Positions 26,016-33,415 of a stretch of 64,000 nt of DNA are shown here, piece by piece. Source of the DNA: Leptotrichia trevisanii DSM 22070 (lineage in GTDB: Bacteria; Fusobacteriota; Fusobacteriia; Fusobacteriales; Leptotrichiaceae); assembly GCF_000482505.1 (NCBI RefSeq), contig NZ_AXVL01000009.1, positions 62,001 to 126,000 on the forward strand. The letters are read 5' to 3'. The notes beneath the pieces were generated by a model that saw nothing but the letters and a program-made list of their open reading frames with translations, did not search any database and had not been told where the DNA came from. Position numbers and translations under genes: made by a program. Every line of letters begins with the position of its first letter. Position 1 is the first letter of the stretch.

Positions 26016-27038
26016 TTATTTAAAACTTTTCCCCAACACATTCGCAATTTTCTCCACATCCTGCATTAAATCGTCAAACACTTCAAATTTCAATGACTGC
26101 GGCCCATCTGACAATGCCTTGTCCGGTTCAGGATGCACTTCTACCATAAGTCCATCTGCTCCAGCGGCAATTCCTGCCATTGCAAGCGGTTTTACCATCC
26201 AGTATTTTCCAGTTGCATGAGCTGAATCTACAATTATTGGCAAATGTGTCAATTTTTTAATCATAGGTACTGCATTCAAGTCCAATACATTTCTGTACGC
26301 TGTTTCATAAGTCCTGATTCCTCTTTCACAAAGAACTACGTTTTCATTTCCACCAGCCAAAATATATTCTGCCGACATTAACCATTCTTCTATTGTTGCA
26401 CTCAATCCTCTTTTTAACAATACTGGAATATCTGTTTTTCCAACTTCCTTCAACAAATCAAAGTTTTGCATATTTCTCGCACCTAATTGAATCATATCAA
26501 GATGTGGGCCAAATTCGTGCAATTGAGCGATTGACATAACTTCACAAATTATTGGAAGTCCTGTTTCCTCTTTTGCTTTTTTCATAAGTTCAATACCCTC
26601 CATTCCAAGTCCTTGAAACGCATAAGGCGATGTTCTCGGTTTTACAACTCCACCTCTTAAAATATTCGCTCCAGCCGCTTTGACAGCTTTTGCCGTATCA
26701 ATTATCTGTTTTTCATTTTCCACAGAACAAGGCCCTGCCATCATCACAAGATTATTTCCACCAATTTCCACATTTCCTACTTTTACAATAGTGTCCTCAG
26801 GTTTAAATTTTCTACTTGCTCTCTTATACGGCTCTTGAACCCTTTGCACATCCAGCACATAATCTAGCGACTGAATATGTTTTATATCAATTGTACTAAT
26901 ATCCCCAACTAATCCCAAAATCGAATATTCTTTGCCAGCAATCAATTTAACGCTCACATTATTTTCTGTTTCCAATCTATTTATCAATTTTTCCAAGATT
27001 TTCTCATTTATTCCACCATCTACTTTAATAATCATCAT
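26016..27038 (-). CDS. aroF: 3-deoxy-7-phosphoheptulonate synthase (DAHP synthase, type I beta)
   Basis: A 340-residue enzyme condensing PEP and erythrose-4-phosphate, the first step of the shikimate pathway. Residues 1-70 form a ferredoxin-like N-terminal domain, used in this class for allosteric control. The barrel motifs are MMAGPCSVENEKQI, GGVVKPRTSPYAFQGLG, LLKRGLSATIEEWLMSAEYI and DSAHATGKYWMVKPLAMAG. It is the first gene of the leftward aro cluster, so pathway entry and chorismate formation are co-located. Confidence 0.95.
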   Translation of the reverse strand: MMIIKVDGGINEKILEKLINRLETENNVSVKLIAGKEYSILGLVGDISTIDIKHIQSLDYVLDVQRVQEPYKRASRKFKPEDTIVKVGNVEIGGNNLVMMAGPCSVENEKQIIDTAKAVKAAGANILRGGVVKPRTSPYAFQGLGMEGIELMKKAKEETGLPIICEVMSIAQLHEFGPHLDMIQLGARNMQNFDLLKEVGKTDIPVLLKRGLSATIEEWLMSAEYILAGGNENVVLCERGIRTYETAYRNVLDLNAVPMIKKLTHLPIIVDSAHATGKYWMVKPLAMAGIAAGADGLMVEVHPEPDKALSDGPQSLKFEVFDDLMQDVEKIANVLGKSFK

Positions 27039-27279
27039 TTTTTCTCCTGTTCTATTTTTAATTTTTTAGCCATTTGTAAAAGTCTAAAATTCCTAATAAT
27101 CACAATGTTTTTACAGTTCTAATTTCTACCATTTTTCTCCAGTATTTTTACAATGAAATTTTAATATTTTAGATAGCAACACTGCATCTAGTCAGGTTTT
27201 TATATTATTACTTTTCAATCGCCTATATTTTTAATTTTTATCATTTATTACAAAACAATTTTACTGTACAATTTTCAAA

Positions 27280-27600
27280 TTATCCTACAATTACAGCCGT
27301 CCCGCTACAAGTTACCATAAGCATTCCATTATCTGCTCCCAGCACTTCATAGTCCATTTTCACACCAATAATGGCATTTGCTCCCAAAGCCGCAGCCCTA
27401 GTTTTCATTTCCTCCAAAGCATTCGTTCTCGCTGAAAGAAGTTCATCCTCATACCCTTTAGATCTTCCCCCAAAGATATTTCTCAAACTTGCCCCCATAT
27501 CCTTAAACATATTAATTCCTGAAATAACCTCTCCAAAGACAATCCCTTTATATTCCACAACTTTCTTGTCCTGAATTTCATTTGTAGTTGTAATAACCAT
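27280..27600 (-). CDS. YbjQ/UPF0145 family protein
   Basis: A 106-residue small protein. The motif [32 protein letters not shown] and the later [18 protein letters not shown] are the family's signature. It forms oligomers in known structures, but its role is not established. It stands alone between aroF and rpmE2, with AGAGGT before the ATG. Confidence 0.92.
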   Translation of the reverse strand: MVITTTNEIQDKKVVEYKGIVFGEVISGINMFKDMGASLRNIFGGRSKGYEDELLSARTNALEEMKTRAAALGANAIIGVKMDYEVLGADNGMLMVTCSGTAVIVG

Positions 27601-27643
27601 TTTTTCTACCTCTTTTCTTTTTTTTCTTTAGATAAATTTTTGT

Positions 27644-27677
27644 AAAAAAAAACTCTCTTAAAATAACTTTAGGAGAG
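27644..27677 (-). terminator. Intrinsic terminator, minus strand
   Basis: CTCTC and GAGAG arms (27653-27677 on the plus strand) close an AT-rich stem-loop, followed on the minus strand by nine T residues. It lies upstream of the ybjQ-like gene and insulates it from transcripts coming from the right. Confidence 0.7.
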
Positions 27678-28090
27678 GATAATATTTATACACAATATTT
27701 ATTTCTACATTTTACGATACTTTAATAGTTTATTTACACAGCCAAAATTTATAAAACTTACCTAAACAAATTAAAATTACAAAAATTATTTTAAGCAATT
27801 ATTATATTTCAAACCTCTACATCCAGCATTATACTTAATTAATTTCAAAATTACCTAAATTTTTCAAAATATTTTTAAAATCAATTAACTATAAATCTCT
27901 ATTTTTTTGTAAATCCTTCAAATCTTCAACACTACTAATTTTCCTAAACTACTAAATTACGTTTGTATCTTTATTTTTCAATAAAATTAAATTTCCTTCT
28001 ATCCTACTATCCTACTAATTATTTTATATATAATAACAAATATTAAATACATTGTCAACTATTAAAATTTATTAAAAAATAATAATATAA
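27678..28090. other. AT-rich gap without recognisable gene
   Basis: About 410 bp of very AT-rich sequence between two minus-strand terminators. I see no ORF with an SD, no strong promoter pair and no long repeat. Confidence 0.45.
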
Positions 28091-28092
28091 AA

Positions 28093-28127
28093 TAAAAAAC
28101 AGAGAATAATAATAACTCATCCCTGTT
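28093..28127 (-). terminator. Probable terminator of rpmE2
   Basis: On the minus strand an AACAGGGA...TTCTCTGTT stem-loop is followed by TTTTTTATTTT. The stem contains internal mismatches. Confidence 0.5.
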
Positions 28128-28143
28128 TCCAATATCTTTAAAA

Positions 28144-28383
28144 TTATAAGTTGTATTTTTTCTTAAATTTATCAACTCTTCCAGTTTCATCAACAAATTT
28201 AGATTTTCCAGTATAGAATGGGTGAGAAGTTGAACTTGTTGCAACTTTTATTACTGGGTATTCCTGCCCTTCAAAAGTTGTTGTTTCTTTAGAAGTTTTA
28301 GTTGATTTTCCTAAGAATTTTTCTCCGTTACTTGTATCTTCAAATACTACAAATCCGTATGATGGATGTAAATCTTTTTTCAT
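28144..28383 (-). CDS. rpmE2: 50S ribosomal protein L31 type B (zinc-independent)
   Basis: A 79-residue ribosomal protein. Starting at the ATG at 28383 it begins [16 protein letters not shown] and contains the [20 protein letters not shown] signature. It has no cysteine at all, so it is the zinc-free (C-minus) paralogue class. That class commonly replaces the CxxC form under zinc limitation. AGGAG lies upstream of 28383; an upstream in-frame extension to 28446 is not supported. Monocistronic with a terminator downstream. Confidence 0.95.
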   Translation of the reverse strand: MKKDLHPSYGFVVFEDTSNGEKFLGKSTKTSKETTTFEGQEYPVIKVATSSTSHPFYTGKSKFVDETGRVDKFKKKYNL

Positions 28384-28517
28384 GTATCTATGCTCCTTTC
28401 TATTTATAACTATGATTATTTTCAATATTTCATATAATAATACCATATTTTTTCTTAATTTTCAAGTATCTAAAATTGGATTTTTTTACTCCAACCGCTT
28501 ATTAATAAAAAATTTTT

Positions 28518-29216
28518 CTACTTTGACATCTCCGCCAATATTATTCCCCCAGCCACAGATACATTCAGCGAGTTTATTTCCCCCTTCAAGTGTATTTTTA
28601 CAATTTTGTCACAATGTTCCTTCACTTTTTTCCGCATTCCATTCCCTTCGCTTCCAAGCACAAGGCATGCTTTTTCTGGATAATTTTCCTCATAGTAATG
28701 ATTCTGTCCATCAGCTTCTGCACCATAAACTGTATATCCATATTTTTTCAATTTGTCAATCGTATCAGAAATATTTGTAACTTTTACAATATCCACATGC
28801 TCGATCGCTCCTGTCGATGATTTTACAACTGTTTCCGTAACTTTCACGCTGTTTCTGTCCTGAATAATAATCCCATCCACTCCAAAACACTCCGCACTTC
28901 TTATAATCGCTCCAAAATTTCTCGGATCCTGAACCTGATCCAGCACAACAACTATAGATTTTTCCTTTTTCAAAAGTTTTTCCAAAAATGCAGTAAAATC
29001 AACATAATAATCGAATTCTGAAACAAGTGCCACAACTCCCTGTGAATTTTCAGTCCGTCTATCTGTATAAAAAATCTTTATATTCCTTCTACATGCCAGA
29101 TTCAATATTTCCTTAATTGTTTCCTTTTTTATTTTCTTATAAACCTCCAGTTTCTCAATATTTTTATCCGATTTCAACACTTCAATCACTGGATTTATCC
29201 CTATTATCTTCTCCAT
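28518..29216 (-). CDS. rlmB: 23S rRNA (guanosine-2'-O-)-methyltransferase RlmB / TrmH family
   Basis: A 232-residue SPOUT methyltransferase using S-adenosylmethionine. The N-terminal substrate-binding domain begins MEKIIGINPVIEVLKSDKNI. The knot motifs are VVLDQVQDPRNFGAIIRSAECFG (motif 1), LVLGSEGNGMRKKVKEHCD (motif 2) and LNVSVAGGIILAEM (motif 3). It methylates ribosomal RNA; RlmB is the best fit, though related TrmH-family targets are possible. Confidence 0.9.
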   Translation of the reverse strand: MEKIIGINPVIEVLKSDKNIEKLEVYKKIKKETIKEILNLACRRNIKIFYTDRRTENSQGVVALVSEFDYYVDFTAFLEKLLKKEKSIVVVLDQVQDPRNFGAIIRSAECFGVDGIIIQDRNSVKVTETVVKSSTGAIEHVDIVKVTNISDTIDKLKKYGYTVYGAEADGQNHYYEENYPEKACLVLGSEGNGMRKKVKEHCDKIVKIHLKGEINSLNVSVAGGIILAEMSK

Positions 29217-29859
29217 TCTTTTTTCTCCCTCTTTCTATTATTAATATTAAAATAAATGATTTTTTCTAATACTGTTTTTCTATTTATTACTTTTTTATTT
29301 CAAAATTATTTTGATTAACAATTATTTTTCTTATTTGTATTTATATGTTTTTTCTTTAACGAAATTTTGTTTGATTTTTTGTACTTTTCAAAATACATTC
29401 TAATTTCATAAAACCGCTGTAAATTATAAAACTTAAAAAATTTGTCGTGATTTTTTTGGAATGAAAACTACTGTCTGAGCTTTTTCAAAATATTGAAATT
29501 GCTATTATTTAAAGAGTTGATAAAAACTCTTATTAAAAAGCGAGTTTAGTTTTTATTTCAAAAAAATGCTTAGACGAGCCAGGATTGTAAAGGGGATGGC
29601 GACTGATCCCCTTTACGTTAAAAAAAAAGAAAAAACATTTAAAATAAATAAAAAACAATTATTAACTAAAATAACCTAAGTAAATTTAAATAAAATAATT
29701 TAGATAAATATTTAAACTTTTGAATATATTTTATAATAATTTTCATTTAAAAGCAACAAACAAAAAATATTTATCAATTTAATTAATATTAAAAAGGAAT
29801 GTTCTTATAAAAATTATAAAAAACACTCCTCAAATTATATTAATTTTTATTATTTTAAA
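29217..29859. other. Long AT-rich intergenic region with hairpins
   Basis: About 640 bp between rlmB and the GH57 gene, both on the minus strand. It contains a perfect 11-bp hairpin (29587-29616) and a weaker stem AAGAGTT/AACTCTT near 29510-29530. No SD-led ORF was found. It should hold the rlmB promoter and the 3' end of the GH57 transcript. Confidence 0.5.
29587..29616. repeat. Perfect 11-bp hairpin with loop GGCGACTG
   Basis: GTAAAGGGGAT and ATCCCCTTTAC pair perfectly around an 8-nt loop. No T-run follows on the plus strand. Bases 40340-40360 carry a related sequence (GGGCATGGTGTCTGATACCC), so this may be a dispersed element. Confidence 0.6.
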
Positions 29860-31449
29860 TTATAACCAATCACTTCTATACATTCTATATTCAATTTCAG
29901 GAAAGATATTATCTCTGCTTTCGATTTCATTTATCCATCCTTCATCTAATCTTCCGTTTTTAAAATCTTCGTAAATTTTGAATAATCTATGAACGTGATC
30001 ACTTATTTTTTTGTGAGCATAACCAACCATTGTTCCCGTGTACATTATAAATTCCCAGCAGGAAGTCTGTGCCATTAATAATTCTCTTGCGGCTTGATTT
30101 AATGCTCTGTATTCTAATTCATTGTATGGTTCTCTTCCGTTTGCTAGTTCTATCATTTTTTGTGCGGCTTTATGTAAATGTCTGTAGGCATAGTCATTTG
30201 AGCCATCTATCCAAACATCATAATAACCATTTGCTCCCCAGCTTGACATGCTTACGTCAACTATTTGATTTGTCGGATATAGTTCTAAATATTTGTATGG
30301 TGTTATTGTAGAAAAATTAGATTCTGCTGTTGCTCTGAATACCCACTCTAGGAATATTGGCCCTTCATACCACCAGTGTCCGTATAATTCAGCATCATAT
30401 GGCGATACTACAATTGGTTTTCTGTATTTCATTTTTGAAGCCAAAAATTCTATTTGTTTTGAACGGTTGAAGACAAAGTTGTAAGCGTGTTCTTTAGCTC
30501 TGGCTGCTGCTGCTTCTGGATTGTAAACTGCTTTATAAGTTCCTTTTTTGTCAGTTATTGCGTGATATTTTACTCCGATATTTCTTCGTACTCCATCACT
30601 ATGTAAATATGGTTTTACAAGCTCATAATCCAGCTCATATCCAGCATCCTTGTGAAACTCACGATAAAGTCCGTCTCCCGGATAACCAGACTCAGAACTC
30701 CAAACTTGTTCAGAAGATTCCAGATCTCTGGCAAATGCCGCTACATAGTTTTTTGTATAGACTGGCGAATAAATACCATAAACTGGACGTGGATCACTGT
30801 GCATAATTCCATGTGCATCAACTAAAAAGTATCTTATCCCATGTTTTTCCAAATATTTATCTTGTCCTGGATAATAAGCACATTCTGCTAGCCAGATTCC
30901 TTTTGGTTCTCTTCCAAAGTTTTTGATGTAATCTTTTTTAGCCATAAAGACTTGAGCATTTACTGCTTCTGGATAATCTTTCATAACTGGCAGAAATCCG
31001 TGTGTCGCAGTAACTGGAATAATTTCCAAATTCCCCTGATCTTGGAATTTTCTAAATGCCCCCACTAAATCTCTGTTGTATTTTTCTTCAAATACTTGTT
31101 TTGCTCTTGTGTTGAACCATAAGTTATGTTTTGCAACATTTAACATATCAGGATATGGACTAAGTCTTTCCACTTCTTTCTCACAAAATTCAATCAATTT
31201 ATCTATATGATGAATATATCTTTCACGTAATAAACTGTCATTCATCATATTCACAAGTGTCCCAGACATTGTGATTGTCATATTCCAAGGAATGTTATCC
31301 CTTGTCAGATTTTCAAACATTTCTAGTAGAGGAACATACGTTTCTGTAATCGCTTCATATAACCAATCTTCTTCTAAAAATTCTTTATATTCTGGGTGTC
31401 TCACATATGGTAAATGTGCATGCAAGACAAGACTCAAATATCCATTCAT
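29860..31449 (-). CDS. GH57-family 1,4-alpha-glucan branching enzyme (DUF1957)
   Basis: A 529-residue protein. The family's N-terminal YLSLVLHAHLPYVRHPE is present, together with the catalytic Glu region GIWLAECAYYPG and the Asp region VSPYDAELYGHWWYEGP. A C-terminal helical DUF1957 domain contains ALNQAARELLMAQTSCWEFIMYTGT. It forms alpha-1,6 branches in glycogen-like polymers. No other glycogen genes are adjacent, so it is a stand-alone gene here. Confidence 0.92.
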   Translation of the reverse strand: MNGYLSLVLHAHLPYVRHPEYKEFLEEDWLYEAITETYVPLLEMFENLTRDNIPWNMTITMSGTLVNMMNDSLLRERYIHHIDKLIEFCEKEVERLSPYPDMLNVAKHNLWFNTRAKQVFEEKYNRDLVGAFRKFQDQGNLEIIPVTATHGFLPVMKDYPEAVNAQVFMAKKDYIKNFGREPKGIWLAECAYYPGQDKYLEKHGIRYFLVDAHGIMHSDPRPVYGIYSPVYTKNYVAAFARDLESSEQVWSSESGYPGDGLYREFHKDAGYELDYELVKPYLHSDGVRRNIGVKYHAITDKKGTYKAVYNPEAAAARAKEHAYNFVFNRSKQIEFLASKMKYRKPIVVSPYDAELYGHWWYEGPIFLEWVFRATAESNFSTITPYKYLELYPTNQIVDVSMSSWGANGYYDVWIDGSNDYAYRHLHKAAQKMIELANGREPYNELEYRALNQAARELLMAQTSCWEFIMYTGTMVGYAHKKISDHVHRLFKIYEDFKNGRLDEGWINEIESRDNIFPEIEYRMYRSDWL

Positions 31450-31661
31450 AATTCTTCCTCCATACTTTATAAATTTTTATATATTATATTTATACCACAT
31501 TTTCCCAGAAATTCAAAATTTTTTTAGAGAAAGTTTACTGAAATTTTAAACTATCTTTTTTTATTATAACCTGACATTTCACATTTTAATTTTTAACCTT
31601 GTAACAAAATTTTCTAATATCAATCTATTTTATTTCATTAGCAACATAATTTTAAAATTAT

Positions 31662-31693
31662 AAAAAACCTGCCAGCTAAATTCAACTGGCAGG
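31662..31693 (-). terminator. Terminator of the second small toxin-like transcript
   Basis: CCTGCCAG (31668-31675) and CTGGCAGG (31686-31693) form an 8-bp GC-rich stem followed by TTTTTT on the minus strand. Confidence 0.85.
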
Positions 31694-31728
31694 CAAAAGG
31701 TGAGGACAATAAGACAAGAATTCAACTG

Positions 31729-31800
31729 CTATTTTTGACTGCTAAAAATCAAAAACAATGTGATTATAACTGCCAAAACAGTCAAATCCCAATTTGCCAT
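31729..31800 (-). CDS. 23-residue hydrophobic peptide, candidate type I toxin
   Basis: The ATG at 31800 and TAG at 31729-31731 enclose 23 codons. The peptide begins MANWDLTVLAVIITLFLIF and ends SSQK: one transmembrane helix with a short polar C-terminus, similar in style to Fst and holin-like type I toxins. GGGGGTGG lies five bases upstream, a very strong SD. It has its own promoter (TTGAAT 31879-31884, 17 bp, TATAAT 31856-31861), a 5' hairpin TCAAGG/CCTTGA and a terminator, giving a predicted 188-nt mRNA. A short RNA encoded immediately upstream on the same strand can pair with the leader. Confidence 0.68.
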   Translation of the reverse strand: MANWDLTVLAVIITLFLIFSSQK

Positions 31801-31855
31801 TATTACCACCCCCTGTTCAAGAAAGTGTAATCAAGGTTGCGTTCCTTGACAGACA

Positions 31856-31884
31856 ATTATATCACAAAAAAAAGCCCTATTCAA
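31856..31884 (-). promoter_or_regulatory. Promoter of the second toxin-like gene
   Basis: TTGAAT-17 bp-TATAAT on the minus strand, preceded by TGTGA next to the -10 box. The -35 box lies within the terminator hairpin of the upstream small RNA. Confidence 0.75.
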
Positions 31885-31948
31885 CAAAGAATAAAGCCTT
31901 TTTTTCACATTTTTAATTTTACACTAACCTGAACAGGTTTTTTCATTC
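31866..31948 (-). ncRNA. Candidate antitoxin RNA upstream of the second toxin-like gene
   Basis: Promoter TTGAAT (31978-31983), 17 bp, TATAAT (31955-31960) should start an RNA near 31948. The RNA ends at a hairpin (31872-31899) with eight T residues, about 83 nt. It contains a hairpin AACCU-GUUC-AGGUU. Its segments CCTGTTCA and GTGTAA (complement of 31930-31937 and 31919-31924) match the toxin leader at 31812-31819 and 31825-31830, separated by a 5-nt internal loop. This reaches the edge of the SD. Confidence 0.65.
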
Positions 31949-32034
31949 AAGATTATTATATCATTTTTTTGTTAAAAATTCAATCCTCAAATTTTCAAAA
32001 AACAAAAAGAAAGCAAAATCCCCAAAATCACACA

Positions 32035-32207
32035 TTAGTAAGTTCGATTTCCATATCTATCCCAACATTGATAATACCCATTCTCTCTATAACATCTCAC
32101 ACCTCTTTCAGCACTTCTCGATTTATTCTTTCCCATCTTTTTTTATCAAAAAGTTCACAACTCACTACTATCATTCCAAGTATTACAATCAAAATCAATT
32201 TCTTCAC
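32035..32207 (-). pseudogene. Small lipoprotein gene with a frameshift
   Basis: A GTG at 32207 with AGGAG nine bases upstream opens a 36-codon frame (32097-32207). It encodes a lipoprotein signal, MKKLILIVILGMIVVSC, then a charged stretch. The frame stops at 32097. An overlapping frame continues GVRCYRENGYYQCWDRYGNR and ends at 32035. A single inserted base near 32110 would join them into a 57-residue lipoprotein, with the junction reading REVAERGVRCY. It is either a real 1-base deletion or a sequencing error. Confidence 0.6.
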
Positions 32208-32320
32208 AAAAACCAACTCCTATACAATTTTTCATTTATTATATTATACCTTTATAATTCCCAAATTTCAATTGATTGTTTTATTTTTTTTAGTAAAGTT
32301 CACTTATATTGCAAATTTTT

Positions 32321-33220
32321 TTAACAAAAAACTTTTAATTTTCCACTAATAAATTCAATTGTTACATCCACATTTTCCCCTTCTTCTCCATCAATGCTTA
32401 CGTCAATTTCTTCTGTAACTTTTTTTATTTTGCATTTTTTGGCTTGTAAAGTTCGGATGTAATCGTTGTTTGTTAGGTTGCTGTTCATTAAGTCGATTAG
32501 GATTTTTGGAATATCCAGCGGGTTGTCAATGTTTTTTACAATTAGAATATCCATAAATCCATCATTCATACTGGCTTCATCAATTACATTTTCAAATCCA
32601 CCGACACTTTTTCCATTCAGAATTGCATACAAAATAGCCTTTTCCTTCACTTTCTCATTTCCATCCAGCACAATATCCAAGTCAAAAGTCTTTATATTTG
32701 TAAGTTCTCCAAGTCCATTTATGTAATAGGCAACTTTCCCAAATGTCTTTTTCAGTGTCTTGTCTGTATTGTAGGAAATTTTGGTAAATAATCCGCCAGC
32801 ATACGAAGACAAGAACACAGTTTTTCCATTGATTATTCCAAAATCAATGTTTTTAGCAGTTTTTTTAGTAATTTTCTCTATCCAGTTTTCGATATTTTCT
32901 TCTATTTTCAATGCTTTTGCAAAGTCGTTTGATGTTCCTGTCGGAAATATTGCAACTTCTGGAAATTCGATATTTTTACAATAAAGTTCGCTTAAACAAC
33001 GGCTTAACGTTCCATCTCCGCCTGATAAAATCAAAATGTCATATTTTTCATTTTGTAAAATTTTCGTAAATAAGTCATAATCTTCATTTATGCTGTAAAG
33101 TGTCAAAGTAATCTCTTTTTCCAGCAATTTTGTCGTAATTAAGTCAAAATTATTTAAAATTGTATTGGCATTACCAGATTTTGGATTGTAAACCAAAATA
33201 GCCTTTTTTAATTTTTTCAT
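32321..33220 (-). CDS. Diacylglycerol kinase-like lipid kinase (YegS/DgkB family)
   Basis: A 299-residue cytosolic kinase. It opens with AILVYNPKSGNA, carries the ATP-binding ILSGGDGTLSRCLSEL, FPTGTSNDFAKAL and YAGGLFTKISY, and has a C-terminal beta-rich domain ending in IDGEEGENVDVTIEF. The family phosphorylates diacylglycerol or other lipid alcohols. The exact substrate is not deducible here. Stand-alone gene upstream of the recJ transcription unit's end. Confidence 0.88.
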   Translation of the reverse strand: MKKLKKAILVYNPKSGNANTILNNFDLITTKLLEKEITLTLYSINEDYDLFTKILQNEKYDILILSGGDGTLSRCLSELYCKNIEFPEVAIFPTGTSNDFAKALKIEENIENWIEKITKKTAKNIDFGIINGKTVFLSSYAGGLFTKISYNTDKTLKKTFGKVAYYINGLGELTNIKTFDLDIVLDGNEKVKEKAILYAILNGKSVGGFENVIDEASMNDGFMDILIVKNIDNPLDIPKILIDLMNSNLTNNDYIRTLQAKKCKIKKVTEEIDVSIDGEEGENVDVTIEFISGKLKVFC

Positions 33221-33415
33221 ACATTCTCCTATTTTTTTAAAATATATTGTTTGAAAAAGTTTATAAAATCTTATTCATATTATGTTTCTTGATTTTATCT
33301 TTTCTTTTTTGTATATTCTTGTCATATATGTCTTATCTTACAATACTTTTTTTATCCGATTTTTGATAAGAAATCAAGATTTCCTGCTACTTAAATATTT
33401 ATGTCATCTTTATTT

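Noticed and set aside
29380-29640. Possible insertion-sequence remnant with ACTGTCTGAGC and GCTTAGACGAGC flanks
   Set aside because: No transposase fragment, target duplication or matched terminal repeats could be identified.
31969-32349. 126-residue plus-strand open frame
   Set aside because: It covers the antitoxin-RNA promoter and the minus-strand lipoprotein remnant, has a Ser/Thr/Ile composition typical of antisense reading, and has no SD.
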